This document shows positions 1 to 10,718 of a stretch of 64,000 nucleotides of DNA, piece by piece. Origin of the DNA: Xanthomonas bromi (lineage in GTDB: Bacteria; Pseudomonadota; Gammaproteobacteria; Xanthomonadales; Xanthomonadaceae). Positions within the stretch are counted from its first letter, which is position 1, and each line of letters opens with the position of its first letter. The notes under the pieces are model-generated. The model did not search any database, was not told the DNA's origin, and worked only from the letters and a program-made list of their open reading frames with translations. The position numbers were made by a program, and so were the translations under genes. The stretch is taken from the NCBI RefSeq assembly GCF_900092025.1, contig NZ_FLTX01000003.1, positions 62,001 to 126,000 of the forward strand, read 5' to 3'.

Positions 1-632
1 GGATACTTGCCGCCATAAAGCGCTGGATCATTGCGGGGGCGATGCTTGGATTTTCCACGTGAGAAGTCTTTCGCCGCTTCTGCGAGTGTCTTCATGTTTG
101 CGGTGGGCAGAAGCTCGTCAAAGGTTGTGAGCAACACTCGCTCGAACAGAGCTTGTCCGTCAGCGAGATTGGTTTCGGCATTGATGTGGGCGCGGTCGAG
201 GGCGGCGAAGGCCTGATCCAGCACTGCGACGATGCGCTTCTGCTCGTTCAACGGAGGAAGCGGAATCTCAATTGCATAGACGTCATTCCGGTTGATGCCG
301 GGCTTTACGCCTTTAGCCAGTGACGGAAGATCGAGCGAGTGCAGCAGATATTCAAGGTAACTGAGTTCAGTCGTTGTCTTGTCGTGCTCTGAGAAATACG
401 TAACGTCTAGCGGCCAGAAAGGTTCGTCCGCTCTTTTGATTTCCCCGGCAGAGCCTTTTCGTCCAATTATCAGGGCAGGGCCTTCACACAGTGGCTTATG
501 CGTGTAGTCCTTGATGCCGTTTGCGCCGTAAACGGGTACAGCGCCATCCGCGATTCGAAAATCAGCGTCTAGCGACTTGCCGTAGTGCAATGTCAATACT
601 TTGCTGAGAGGAACTAGCGGCCAATGACTCAC
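1..632 (-). CDS. hsdS: Type I restriction-modification specificity subunit HsdS (C-terminal part beyond the window)
   Basis: This is the DNA-recognition subunit of a type I restriction-modification enzyme; it sets the target sequence for the HsdM methylase and HsdR nuclease. About 210 codons are visible and the frame runs off the left edge. A GTG start at 630-632 overlaps the hsdM stop (GTGA), a usual coupling in hsd operons. The visible part begins VSHWPLVPLSKVLTLHYGKS and holds one target-recognition domain, with the conserved lines ALIIGRKGSAG and GINRNDVYAIEIPLPPLNEQ, followed by a helical conserved region (QKRIVAVLDQAFAALDRA). The start of a second recognition domain is seen at the edge. 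Together with family knowledge this makes the assignment secure. hsdR is not in view. Confidence 0.85.
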   Translation of the reverse strand, partial: MSHWPLVPLSKVLTLHYGKSLDADFRIADGAVPVYGANGIKDYTHKPLCEGPALIIGRKGSAGEIKRADEPFWPLDVTYFSEHDKTTTELSYLEYLLHSLDLPSLAKGVKPGINRNDVYAIEIPLPPLNEQKRIVAVLDQAFAALDRAHINAETNLADGQALFERVLLTTFDELLPTANMKTLAEAAKDFSRGKSKHRPRNDPALYGGKY

Positions 633-2041
633 AGCATCGCCCTTACCGTCGCCAGCAACTTCGCCGTCTCCGCATCCCGCGCCAGCATGTCGTCGATGAT
701 CTGCTGCGGCGTGCGCTGAGCTGCGGACTCCGGCACATGCGGATTCTTGACCGACAGGTCACAGGTGGTGGCGTCCACGTCGGCCACGTCAATCGTCCAG
801 CTCTTTTCACCGCTAGCTTTGGTCTTCTGCAGTGCCACGAACTCGACAAGATCCGCATCGTTCAGCGGCGTGGTCTTGCCCATCGAGCGGCCGGGGTCGA
901 GTTGGTAGTACCAAATGCTGCGCGTGGGCGCACCCTTGTCGAAGAACAGCACCACGGTTTTCACGCCCGCGCCCTGGAAGGTGCCGGACGGGCAATCGAG
1001 CACGGTGTGCAGGTTGCAGCTGGTCAGCAGTTCGCGGCGCAGCTCCACGCTGGCGTTGTCGGTATTGCTGAGGAAGGTGTTCTTGATGACCACCGCGCCA
1101 CGCCCACCGGCTTTGAGTTTGCGGATGAAGTGCTGCAGGAACAGGTAAGCAGTCTCCGAGGAGCGGATATCGAAGTTCTGCTGCACCTCTTTACGCTCGC
1201 CACCGCCGAAGGGCGGGTTGGCCAGCACGATGTCATGGCGATCCTTTTGCTGGATATGCCTCACGTCCTCGGACAGCGTATTGGCGTGGCGGATGTTGGG
1301 CGCGTCGATGCCGTGCAGGATCATGTTCATCACGCCCAGCACGTAGGCCAGTGATTTCTTCTCCTGCCCGTAGAAGGTTTTGCGCTGCAGCGTGTCCCAG
1401 TCCTTGGCGGACAGATCATCGCGGCGCAGGTGCTCCCAGGCCTCGCACAGGAAGCCCGCGCTGCCGCAGGCGCCATCGTAGATGGTCTCGCCGATCTGCG
1501 GTTGCACCACCTGGATCATCGCGCGGATCAGCGGGCGCGGCGTGTAGTACTCGCCGCCGTTGCGGCCGGCGTTGCCCATGCGTTTGATGCGGGTCTCGTA
1601 CAGATCGGACAGTTCGTGCTTGGCCTCGGAACTGCCGAAGCTCAGCGTGTCGATGATCTCCAGCACGTCGCGCAGGGTGTAGCCGGAGCGGAAGCGGTTG
1701 GACACTTCCGAAAAGATTTCGCCGATCTTGTACTGCAGGCTGTCGGCCTGCACGGTGCTGTCCTTGAACGACTTGAGATGCGGGACCAGCTTGCCGTTGA
1801 CGAACTCGATGAGGTCGCTGCCGGTGCGGGCGTTCGGGTCCGGCTTGCCGTCGCGGGTCTTCGGCGCGGCCCAGTCCTGCCAGCGGTAGGGGCGGGTCAG
1901 GGTCGGCGCATAGGACTTGCCCTTGAGCGCGGTCACATCGGCCCATTCGTGCTCCATGTCGTCCAGATACTTCAGGAACGGCAGCCACGAGGTCTGCTCG
2001 GCGTAGTCCAGCTCTGAGGCCAGGCCTTCGTCGTTGCGCAT
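629..2041 (-). CDS. hsdM: Type I restriction-modification N6-adenine methyltransferase HsdM, N-terminally shortened
   Basis: This subunit methylates adenine in the site chosen by HsdS. The 470-residue frame contains the HsdM N-terminal helical region (FLKYLDDMEHEW), a SAM-binding motif I (YDGACGSAGFLCEAW) and the N6-adenine methylase motif IV NPPF (DIVLANPPFGGGE). The same reading frame continues upstream through an amber codon at 2132-2134 into a further 77-codon domain, and no ATG, GTG or TTG lies between that stop and ATG 2041. The catalytic core is complete, but the N-terminal domain is separated from it. Whether translation restarts at 2041, which has only a weak AAGG nearby, is unknown. 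The gene may be a pseudogene in this strain. Confidence 0.8.
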   Translation of the reverse strand: MRNDEGLASELDYAEQTSWLPFLKYLDDMEHEWADVTALKGKSYAPTLTRPYRWQDWAAPKTRDGKPDPNARTGSDLIEFVNGKLVPHLKSFKDSTVQADSLQYKIGEIFSEVSNRFRSGYTLRDVLEIIDTLSFGSSEAKHELSDLYETRIKRMGNAGRNGGEYYTPRPLIRAMIQVVQPQIGETIYDGACGSAGFLCEAWEHLRRDDLSAKDWDTLQRKTFYGQEKKSLAYVLGVMNMILHGIDAPNIRHANTLSEDVRHIQQKDRHDIVLANPPFGGGERKEVQQNFDIRSSETAYLFLQHFIRKLKAGGRGAVVIKNTFLSNTDNASVELRRELLTSCNLHTVLDCPSGTFQGAGVKTVVLFFDKGAPTRSIWYYQLDPGRSMGKTTPLNDADLVEFVALQKTKASGEKSWTIDVADVDATTCDLSVKNPHVPESAAQRTPQQIIDDMLARDAETAKLLATVRAML

Positions 2042-2131
2042 GGCCTTGTCGATGGCATTGAAGGCCTGTACGTAAGTGTTGTGGCTGCCCTGCTCCGTCT
2101 TCGCGCCGCCGCGCTTGGCGCGCTGCGTGGA

Positions 2132-2362
2132 CTATGCGGCTTCGCGCTGCTTGCCTGCCGCAGGGATGGCATCGGCGATCGACACGGAGCCACCGCGCCC
2201 ACGACCGGGCGCGATGCGTCCTTGCTCGATCAGGTGCGCCTTGACCCGGGTGTAGGTGCTGTCGGCCCAGCCCAACGCGCTGCCTAGTTTGCCGTTGCCT
2301 GCAGAGCCACCCAGTGATTCCAGGGTCTGCATGAATCGTTCGGCTTGTGTTTCCAGCGACAT
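2132..2362 (-). pseudogene. hsdM: 5' fragment of hsdM (winged-helix-like N-terminal domain) ended by an amber codon
   Basis: From ATG 2362 the frame reads MSLETQAERFMQTLESLGGS, then a helix-turn-helix-like stretch (LGWADSTYTRVKAHLIEQGR) and a glycine-rich turn, and ends in TAG at 2132-2134. Reading through the TAG gives STQRAKRGGAKTEQGSHNTY and then the hsdM body without any frame change. The likeliest explanation is a single nonsense substitution at codon 77 of a longer hsdM. That such domains occur at the N-terminus of HsdM proteins is recollection of the family and was not checked by a search. Confidence 0.7.
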
Positions 2363-2489
2363 CGGGTATGGGCTCCAGCGTTCGGATCGGGCAGGCATTG
2401 TCGCAGCGAACGGGGGGCGCCGGCATCCTTAGCTCATGGAGTAACGCCGGTAGCGGAACCTTCAGGCGAGCTTGGTCCGCCGATCACAC

Positions 2490-2516
2490 AAAAAACGGGC
2501 GCCTTGCGGCGCCCGT
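2490..2516 (-). terminator. Intrinsic terminator downstream of ahcY
   Basis: On the minus strand a perfect 9-bp stem (ACGGGCGCC with GGCGCCCGT, loop GCAA) is followed directly by a T-run. It lies 33 bases after the ahcY stop codon, as expected for rho-independent termination of that transcript. Confidence 0.85.
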
Positions 2517-2548
2517 TCTTGTCTGCATGGCGATGGTCTGCCGATGGA

Positions 2549-3991
<1,443 letters not shown>

Positions 3992-4028
3992 GCAATGGCT
4001 CCGGTAGGCAAACGAATGTCTGCAATTC

Positions 4029-4132
4029 CGGGCGCCGTTGAACGATGACTCTGGTCGAGCCTGGCCGGATTGCCTGCACTCATGGTGCAGTGAGCGGATC
4101 AGTCCGCCCTACCGGTCGCAGCGCCCCTCGAC
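4029..4132 (-). promoter_or_regulatory. S-adenosylhomocysteine (SAH) riboswitch in the ahcY leader
   Basis: Read on the minus strand, the leader contains the conserved blocks of the SAH riboswitch in order: CGAGGGGCGCTGCGACC at the 5' end, CCAGGCTCGA in the middle and AACGGCGCCC at the 3' end. The outer stem P1 pairs TCGAG (4127-4131) with CTCGA (4055-4059). A pseudoknot can form between GGGCGC (4121-4126) and GCGCCC (4030-4035). A variable hairpin fills the space between. The element ends about 37 bases before the ahcY start, next to the ribosome-binding site. SAH binding is known to raise ahcY expression in this riboswitch class. The assignment is by eye to the known consensus. Confidence 0.88.
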
Positions 4133-4142
4133 AAGAGCATCG

Positions 4143-4148
4143 ATTATA
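4143..4148 (-). promoter_or_regulatory. -10 hexamer of the ahcY promoter
   Basis: A perfect TATAAT on the minus strand lies about 11 bases upstream of the riboswitch. Transcription would therefore start almost exactly at its 5' end. No strong -35 hexamer is seen at 17 bp. Confidence 0.6.
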
Positions 4149-4258
4149 TCGGCAGCACCCCCGCCCGGCATGAATTGCTGCTCACCCCTACCATCGGCAG
4201 GGGAGCGGCCGAAGGGCGGCTGCTATGGTCGCAGGTCGGTCATCATCGGGAACGGATC

Positions 4259-6796
4259 ATGCAAAACGAAGGGGATGCGCAGGGCTGGCGGCAGCACACA
4301 TGGGCGTTGGCAGGGGCATTGGCATTGAGCGCACCGGTGATGGCGGTGGCGGCTAGCCCGGCAGCGGCCGGCGCGGCAGTCATGCAACCAGGCACTGCGG
4401 CTGGCAGCGGGTATCAGCTGCCTTCCCAGGCGCTGCAGGCGGTGGTGGACGCCCCGCGCGCGCCGCTGCTGCAGTTGTCGCCCCAACGCGACCTGGCGGC
4501 GATGGTGCAGCTGCCGGCGCTGCCGGATATCGCCGAGGTGGCCCAGCCCGAACTCAAGCTGGCCGGCCTGCGCATCCATCCCAAGACCTTTGCCGCTAGC
4601 CGGTTTTCGTTCGCCAGCAAGCTGTGGTTGTTGTCGGTGGCCGATGGCAGCGAGCGGCAGATCGCGGGGCTGCCGTCGCCGTTGTCGCTGGCCGACCTGA
4701 GCTGGTCGCCGGACCAACGCTATCTGGCGTTTCGCCGCGAAGATGCGGCCAGCGGCGCCAACGAGCTGTGGCTGGTGGACGTGGCGGCCGGTCAGGCGCG
4801 GCGGCTGGCGGCCGGCTTGAACACCAGCGTCAACGACGCGTTGCGCTGGTTGCCTGATGGCAGCGGCTTGCTGCTGCAACGGCAAGTGGACGGGCAGGGC
4901 GCGCCGCCGCCACGCGATGCGACACCGGCCGGCCCCGCGATCCAGCAAACCAGTGCCGCCGCCGGTGTGCGCTCGCTGCCGACCTACCAGGACCTGCTGC
5001 GCAACGAAGCCGATGCGCGCGTGTTCGAGTACTACGCCACCGGCCAGCCGATCATCGTCACGGTGAGCGGACAGGTGCGCCCGATCGCTACGCCGGGCAT
5101 CTATCTCGATCTGTCGGTGTCGCCGGATGGCCGTTACGTCCTGAGCGAACGCAGCGAGCGGCCATTCTCGTATCTGGTACCGGTGAACAATTTCCCGCGC
5201 CGCATCGAGGTGCTGGACCTGCAGGGCACGCTGGTGCGCCAGATCGCACAGCTGCCGTTGGTCGAAGGCTTGCCGACCGGGAACGACGCCGTCCCGACTG
5301 GCGTGCGCGACATCGCCTGGCGGCACGACGCACCGGCCACGCTGGTGTGGGCCGAAGCGCTGGACGGCGGCGACCCGGCACGCGAGAGCAAGCTCCGCGA
5401 TGCGGTGCGGATGCAGTCAGCGCCGTTTACCCACGCGCCGGTCACGTTGGCGCAGTTGGTGAGCAGGTTCGAAGGCATCCAGTGGGGCCGTGGCGATCTG
5501 GCCATCCTCAGCGAAAGCTGGTGGAAGACCCGCCGCACCAAGCAATGGCGTATCGCACCGGATCAACCGCAGCGTGCGCCCGAACTGTTGTGGGACCGCT
5601 CCTCGCAGGACCGCTACAACGACCCGGGCACGCCGGCCACGGTGGCCGACGGCAAGGGCCGCCCGCTGCTGCAGACCAGCAGCGATGGCAACAGCCTGTT
5701 CCTGCTCGGCAAGGGCGCTTCGCCGGAAGGCGACCGCCCCTTCGTCGACCGATTCGATCTGCGCAGCAAGCAGGCGACGCGCCTGTTCCACTCGCAGGCG
5801 CCGACGTATTCCGCACCCGTGGCGTTACTGGATGCGCAGGCCACGCAATTGCTGCTCAGCCGCGAATCGCCCGAGCAACCGGCCAACTATTTCGTGCAGA
5901 CCCTGGGCGAGGCAAGGCCCGCACCGCGGGCATTGACGCATTTCGCACACCCGCTCCCACAGTTGCGCGGCGTGCAGAAGGAGCAGATCCGCTACAAGCG
6001 TGCCGACGGCGTAGACCTCACCGCCACGCTGCTGCTGCCGCCTGGGTACGAGCCCAAGCGCGACGGCCCGCGGCCGCTGCTGATGTGGGCCTATCCGGGT
6101 GAGTTCAAAAGCGCCGACACCGCCAGCCAGGTCACCGACTCGCCCTATCGCTTCAATGCGATCAGCTATTGGGGGCCGCAGGCGTTTCTGGCGATCGGCT
6201 ATGTGGTGCTCAACAACCCGACCATGCCGATCGTCGGCGAAGGCGATGCCGAACCCAACGACACCTATGTGCCGCAGCTGGTCGCCGACGCGCAGGCGGC
6301 GGTGGATGAAGTGGTGCGGCGCGGGGTCACCGACCGCGAGCACATCGCCATCGGCGGGCATTCGTACGGTGCCTTCATGACCGCCAACCTGCTCGCGCAC
6401 ACGCGCCTGTTCAAGGCCGGCATTGCACGCAGCGGTGCTTACAACCGCACGCTCACCCCGTTCGGCTTCCAGGCCGAAGAACGCAACTACTGGCAGGCGC
6501 AATCGGTGTACCAGGCGATGTCGCCGTTCAACTACGCCGACAAGATCAGGGACCCGCTGCTGCTGATCCACGGCCAGGACGACAACAACACCGGCACCTT
6601 CCCGATCCAGAGCGAGCGCATGTTCGCTGCGATCAAGGGCCTGGGCGGCACCGCGCGGCTGGTGATGTTGCCCAACGAATCGCATGCCTACCGCGCGCGG
6701 CAGTCGATCCTGCAGATGCTGGCCGAAAGCGAGCAGTGGTTGAAGACCCATGTCGGCGAACCCACGCCGCAGATGGAAGCGGCCCGTAAGCGTTGA
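4259..6796 (+). CDS. Secreted S9-family prolyl-oligopeptidase-like peptidase (glutamyl endopeptidase type)
   Basis: This is a serine peptidase of the prolyl oligopeptidase clan, probably periplasmic or secreted. ATG 4259 is chosen because it follows GGGAACGG and opens an export signal (WALAGALALSAPVMAVAAS); frames further upstream lack one. The protein has 845 residues. Its N-terminal two thirds form a beta-propeller-like region with repeated blade motifs (LADLSWSPDQRYLAF, DLSVSPDGRYVLSE). The C-terminal alpha/beta hydrolase domain has the nucleophile Ser702 in GGHSYGAF, Asp774 in HGQDDNN and His809 in NESHAYR. Length and layout fit the plant-chloroplast-type glutamyl peptidase branch (S9D). 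Exact specificity cannot be read from sequence. It stands alone, divergent from ahcY. Confidence 0.88.
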   Translation: MQNEGDAQGWRQHTWALAGALALSAPVMAVAASPAAAGAAVMQPGTAAGSGYQLPSQALQAVVDAPRAPLLQLSPQRDLAAMVQLPALPDIAEVAQPELKLAGLRIHPKTFAASRFSFASKLWLLSVADGSERQIAGLPSPLSLADLSWSPDQRYLAFRREDAASGANELWLVDVAAGQARRLAAGLNTSVNDALRWLPDGSGLLLQRQVDGQGAPPPRDATPAGPAIQQTSAAAGVRSLPTYQDLLRNEADARVFEYYATGQPIIVTVSGQVRPIATPGIYLDLSVSPDGRYVLSERSERPFSYLVPVNNFPRRIEVLDLQGTLVRQIAQLPLVEGLPTGNDAVPTGVRDIAWRHDAPATLVWAEALDGGDPARESKLRDAVRMQSAPFTHAPVTLAQLVSRFEGIQWGRGDLAILSESWWKTRRTKQWRIAPDQPQRAPELLWDRSSQDRYNDPGTPATVADGKGRPLLQTSSDGNSLFLLGKGASPEGDRPFVDRFDLRSKQATRLFHSQAPTYSAPVALLDAQATQLLLSRESPEQPANYFVQTLGEARPAPRALTHFAHPLPQLRGVQKEQIRYKRADGVDLTATLLLPPGYEPKRDGPRPLLMWAYPGEFKSADTASQVTDSPYRFNAISYWGPQAFLAIGYVVLNNPTMPIVGEGDAEPNDTYVPQLVADAQAAVDEVVRRGVTDREHIAIGGHSYGAFMTANLLAHTRLFKAGIARSGAYNRTLTPFGFQAEERNYWQAQSVYQAMSPFNYADKIRDPLLLIHGQDDNNTGTFPIQSERMFAAIKGLGGTARLVMLPNESHAYRARQSILQMLAESEQWLKTHVGEPTPQMEAARKR

Positions 6797-7292
6797 GCGA
6801 GGCAGCGTGTGGGTTGGTGCGCGCTGCGGCGTCAGCGGTCACGCTTGCTCGCGCACCCGTGCGCTCTTGCCGTCGACGGCGACTGATGCACGCGCACCAA
6901 GCGCGCGGTAGATGACGCGGATAAGCGCCATGTGCCGTGGGCGTCAGCGCGCACGGCGCGCGCTGGGGTATTCGCGGTAGCGTCGCATCAGGCAGCAGTG
7001 CTTGCCGAGTGGCGATCGCGGCCGGTGCTCGGCCGAGAAGGTCGCGGCCCCGTCGCAAATGTGGCAACGGCGCTGGGGCGCGTTGGCTTGAGAGCGAAGC
7101 GTGCGCGCTGCGCCTCATCGCGCATGCCTGCACTCCTACGCGGTCCTGCGGTCGCGCTCCCATAAGACGCAGCGCATTGATCCTGTTCGAAGCCGGATGG
7201 TTGTCGTTGAAACCGTCCCCGTCGTCGCAACCGTCTAATCCTTTTGGGTTAGTCTTCGACGACTTTGCGCTTGAAGAGGGTGTGCGTTTACG
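6797..7292. other. Intergenic region upstream of ppc
   Basis: No convincing gene is seen in these 496 bases. The stretch contains degenerate copies of an intergenic GCGCTCC/GGAGCG repeat (about 7122-7165). Just before ppc is a small hairpin at 7235-7252 (CTAATCC with GGGTTAG, loop TTTT) that would lie in the ppc leader. No clear -35/-10 pair could be fixed. Confidence 0.5.
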
Positions 7293-10007
7293 ATGAACGA
7301 GTACCGCAGCAGTCTTGTGTTCGCTACCCCCGATCTTCCCTTGCGCGACGATGTGCGTCGGCTCGGTGCACTGGTGGGCGATCTGCTCGCCGAGCAGGTC
7401 TCTGCGGAATTCCTCGATGAAATCGAACGCGTGCGCACCACCGCCATCTCGCGGCGCGAAAGCGATGCCCCGCCGTCCACGTTGAGCGAACAACTGGCCG
7501 GGCGCGAGCCACGTGACGCCGAAGCGCTGGTGCGCGCCTTCAGCACCTATTTCCAGGTGGTCAATATCGCCGAGCGCGTGCACCGGATCCGCCGCCGCCG
7601 CGAGTACCAGCGCAGTGGCACCGACACGCCGCAGCCGGACGGCCTGCACGATGCCTTGCGCCGGCTCAAGGCGCAGGGCGTGACCCTGGACGAGCTCAGC
7701 CAGTGGTTGCCGCGTATCGATGTGGAGCCGGTGTTCACCGCGCACCCCACCGAAGCGGTGCGGCGCGCGCTGCTGGAAAAAGAGCAGCTGATGGTCGCCA
7801 GCCTGGTCGACAACCTGGACGGCATGCGCACGCCCAACGAACGCGCCAGCGATGCGGCGCGCTTCCGCATGGCCTTGACCGCTTCCTGGCAGACCGCCGA
7901 TTCCTCGCCCGTGCGTCCCACCGTGGACGACGAGCGCGAGCATGTGGGCTTCTATCTCACCCAGGTGCTCTACCGCGTCATCCCGGTGATGTACGAAACA
8001 CTGGAACACGCCATCGAAGAAACCTACGGCAGCGTGCCGGCCTTGCCACGCTTGCTGCGTTTCGGCACCTGGGTGGGCGGCGACATGGACGGCAATCCCA
8101 ATGTGGATGCCACCACCATCGCCGGCACGCTGGACGCGCAGCGGCGCGCGGTGCTGGACCGTTATCAGAAAGAGCTCTGGCAGTTGGCCAGCCTGCTCAG
8201 TCAATCGACCACGCTGGTGCAGGTGAGCCCCGAGCTCACCGCGCAGCTGGAACGCTACCGCGCGCTGCTGCCCGACGCGGCTGCACGTTCGCGCCCGCGC
8301 CACGGCGACATGCCGTACCGCCTGCTCAACGATCTGATGCGCGCACGGCTTCAGGCCACGCTGGACGATGCCGAAGGCGCCTACACCACACCATCGGAGC
8401 TGGAGCAGGATCTGCAATTGATCCTGGACAGCCTGCAGGCCAACAAGGGCCTGCAGGCCGGTTGGTTTGCGGTGCGTCGACTGTTGTGGCGCGTGCGCAG
8501 CTTCGGGTTCCATCTGGCACGGCTGGACGTGCGTCAGGAATCGAGCGTGCACGCACGCGCGGTGGCCGATGCCTTGGGCCGGGACGACTGGGATGCGCAG
8601 GACGCCACGCAGCGCGCCGCGCTGCTCGGCCCGTACGCCTCTGGCGAACAGGCATTGCCGCAAGTGGAGGATGAAGGCAATGCACGGCTGGATGCGGTGT
8701 TCGCCGCGCTCGCCGATGCCCGCATGCGCCACGGCGCCGATGCATTGGGCAGCTACATCATCTCGATGGCGCACAACCGCGCCGACGTGCTCACCGTGCT
8801 TGCGCTGGCCCGTCGCGGCGGGCTGGTCGACGCCGCCGGCGCAGTGCCGCTGGATATCGTGCCGCTGTTCGAAACCGTGGACGATCTGCGTGGCGGTACC
8901 GGCACCGTGCAGGACCTGCTGGCCGACCCGGTATATCGCCAGCATCTGGCCGCGCGTGGCGATACGCAGATGGTGATGCTGGGGTATTCGGACAGCGGCA
9001 AGGACGGCGGCATCGCCGCCTCGCGCTGGGGACTGCAACGCGCGCAGGTGGAACTGCTGGAAGCGGCCGCGGAGTTGGGGGTGCGGCTGACCTTCTTCCA
9101 CGGCCGCGGCGGTTCGATCGCGCGCGGTGGCGGCAAGACCAGCCGCGCGCTGGATGCCGCACCGCGCGGTAGCGTGGATGGCCGCCTGCGCGTCACCGAG
9201 CAGGGCGAGGTGATCCACCGCAAGTACGGCATCCGTGCCTTGGCATTGCGCTCGCTGGAGCAGATGACCGGCGCGGTGTTGCTATCGAGCCTGCGCCCGC
9301 GCGCGCCTGAGCCACGCGAGGCGCGCTGGCGCCCGGTGATGGATCTGGTGGCCGAACGCAGTACCGTGGCCTACCGCGCCTTCGTCGGTGCGCCGGACTT
9401 CATGCAGTACTTCCGCCTGGCCACGCCGATCGATGTGATCGAACGCATGACGCTGGGCTCGCGCCCGTCGCGGCGGCTGGGCCAGGACGCGGCGTTGTCC
9501 AACCTGCGTGCGATTCCCTGGGTGTTCGCCTGGAGCCAGGCGCGTGCGGTGATTCCGGGCTGGTACGGCGTGGGCAGCGGCCTGCAGGCGGCGGTGGATG
9601 CCGGGCATGAAGACACCTTGCGCGAAATGGCGCAGGACTGGCCGTTCTTCCGCACCTTCCTGGACGACATCGCCATGGTGTTGTCCAAGGGCGATCTGAA
9701 GATCGCCGAGTTGTTCTCGCGCTTGTCCGGCGAGCTGCACACGCGGTTTTTCCCGCTGATTCATGACGAACTCGCGCTGACCAAGGGCTGGGTCAAGGCG
9801 CTGCTGCAGCAGCGATCGCTGCTGCAGCACGACCCGCGGCTGGCGTTGTCGATCCGCCTGCGCAATCCCTACATCGACCCGATCAGCGTGTTGCAGGTGG
9901 ACCTGCTGCAACGTTGGCGCGCCACAGATGGTGAAGACGACGCGTTGTTGCGCGCGCTGGTGGCCTGCGTCAACGGTGTCTCGCAAGGCGTGCAAAACAC
10001 CGGCTGA
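7293..10007 (+). CDS. ppc: Phosphoenolpyruvate carboxylase
   Basis: This enzyme carboxylates phosphoenolpyruvate to oxaloacetate, replenishing the TCA cycle. The 904-residue frame starts [20 protein letters not shown]. It carries the conserved catalytic histidine motif [12 protein letters not shown] (His near residue 151), the phosphoenolpyruvate site [10 protein letters not shown], the glycine-rich loop [14 protein letters not shown], the GSRPSRR arginine motif, and the invariant C-terminal QNTG. Length is normal for the bacterial enzyme. The gene stands alone. A strong inverted repeat follows it at 10054-10077. Confidence 0.98.
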   Translation: MNEYRSSLVFATPDLPLRDDVRRLGALVGDLLAEQVSAEFLDEIERVRTTAISRRESDAPPSTLSEQLAGREPRDAEALVRAFSTYFQVVNIAERVHRIRRRREYQRSGTDTPQPDGLHDALRRLKAQGVTLDELSQWLPRIDVEPVFTAHPTEAVRRALLEKEQLMVASLVDNLDGMRTPNERASDAARFRMALTASWQTADSSPVRPTVDDEREHVGFYLTQVLYRVIPVMYETLEHAIEETYGSVPALPRLLRFGTWVGGDMDGNPNVDATTIAGTLDAQRRAVLDRYQKELWQLASLLSQSTTLVQVSPELTAQLERYRALLPDAAARSRPRHGDMPYRLLNDLMRARLQATLDDAEGAYTTPSELEQDLQLILDSLQANKGLQAGWFAVRRLLWRVRSFGFHLARLDVRQESSVHARAVADALGRDDWDAQDATQRAALLGPYASGEQALPQVEDEGNARLDAVFAALADARMRHGADALGSYIISMAHNRADVLTVLALARRGGLVDAAGAVPLDIVPLFETVDDLRGGTGTVQDLLADPVYRQHLAARGDTQMVMLGYSDSGKDGGIAASRWGLQRAQVELLEAAAELGVRLTFFHGRGGSIARGGGKTSRALDAAPRGSVDGRLRVTEQGEVIHRKYGIRALALRSLEQMTGAVLLSSLRPRAPEPREARWRPVMDLVAERSTVAYRAFVGAPDFMQYFRLATPIDVIERMTLGSRPSRRLGQDAALSNLRAIPWVFAWSQARAVIPGWYGVGSGLQAAVDAGHEDTLREMAQDWPFFRTFLDDIAMVLSKGDLKIAELFSRLSGELHTRFFPLIHDELALTKGWVKALLQQRSLLQHDPRLALSIRLRNPYIDPISVLQVDLLQRWRATDGEDDALLRALVACVNGVSQGVQNTG

Positions 10008-10053
10008 TCGAACGGTCGGGGGCAGGGCCGGGTGGCGGCCATCCCATCTGCAA

Positions 10054-10077
10054 ACCAACGGTCACCAGACCGTTGGT
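10054..10077. repeat. Perfect 24-bp inverted repeat between ppc and the tetR gene
   Basis: ACCAACGGTC is followed by ACCA and then GACCGTTGGT: ten perfect base pairs around a 4-base spacer. No T-run follows, so it is a poor intrinsic terminator. It lies 92 bases before the TetR start and could be a regulator-binding site, or a hairpin ending the ppc transcript. Confidence 0.6.
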
Positions 10078-10118
10078 CGGGAGAGGGAGCGCAATCGGAA
10101 GGCGGACGCTAGCGCAAA

Positions 10119-10134
10119 CGGACAAAGTTGTCCG
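10119..10134. promoter_or_regulatory. Perfect 16-bp palindrome, probable operator of the TetR gene
   Basis: CGGACAAAGTTGTCCG consists of 7-bp arms around AG and ends 11 bases before ATG 10146. Position and symmetry fit autoregulation by the adjacent TetR-type repressor. It overlaps the ribosome-binding or promoter zone. Confidence 0.6.
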
Positions 10135-10145
10135 ATAATGCCGAC

Positions 10146-10718
10146 ATGATGACTTCCCGCCCAGATGCCGCGCTGCGCCGCCGGCAGATTCTCGATGCCG
10201 CCGACGAAGTGTTCAGCGAACACGGCGTCAATGCCCCACTGGAACTGGTGGTGGAGCGTGCAGGTCTGGGTCGCGCCACCTTGTACCGGAACTTCCCGGA
10301 CCGGGTGGCGTTGATGACCGCGCTGATGACGCGCGGGCTGGACGGTCTGGAGCGGCTGGCCGCCGACCTGGCCGACCGCCCGGACGGGCTGGCCGTGTTG
10401 CTGCATGACGTGGCCGAGCACATCGCCCAGTCGGCGCCGCTGGTGGATTTCTGGCGCTCGATCGAGCGCGCGCATCCGGCAGTGGAAGCCGCCGACCGAC
10501 GCGTGGTGGCGATCTTTCTGCCGTTCGTCCATCGCGCCCGCGATGCCGGGCTGTGCCGGGCCGACGTCGACGACGAACAACTGTTGCTGGTCATCGACAT
10601 GCTGGGCAGTTGCCTGCGCGGCAGCGACGAAGCCGAGCGCAAGCGGCTTGCGCATCGCTCGGCCGATCTGCTGATGCATGCGCTGGGGATGCAGGTGCCC
10701 GACGGCGGCACGCGATGA
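10146..10718 (+). CDS. TetR/AcrR-family transcriptional regulator
   Basis: This is a one-domain ligand-responsive DNA-binding regulator. The protein of about 190 residues starts MMTSRPDAALRRRQILDAAD; upstream in-frame codons run through the palindrome and are less likely. The helix-turn-helix spans roughly residues 28-50 (LELVVERAGLGRATLYRNFP), typical for TetR, followed by a variable helical ligand domain. Its stop overlaps the ATG of the next, now broken, reading frame at 10715, which suggests that the two were once coupled. The ligand and targets are unknown. The palindromes at 10119-10134 and 10054-10077 are candidate operators. Confidence 0.87.
   Translation: MMTSRPDAALRRRQILDAADEVFSEHGVNAPLELVVERAGLGRATLYRNFPDRVALMTALMTRGLDGLERLAADLADRPDGLAVLLHDVAEHIAQSAPLVDFWRSIERAHPAVEAADRRVVAIFLPFVHRARDAGLCRADVDDEQLLLVIDMLGSCLRGSDEAERKRLAHRSADLLMHALGMQVPDGGTR

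Noticed and set aside
7235-7252. A hairpin before ppc considered as a terminator or riboswitch
   Set aside because: The stem is short, has a wobble pair and no T-run, and matches no known leader motif.
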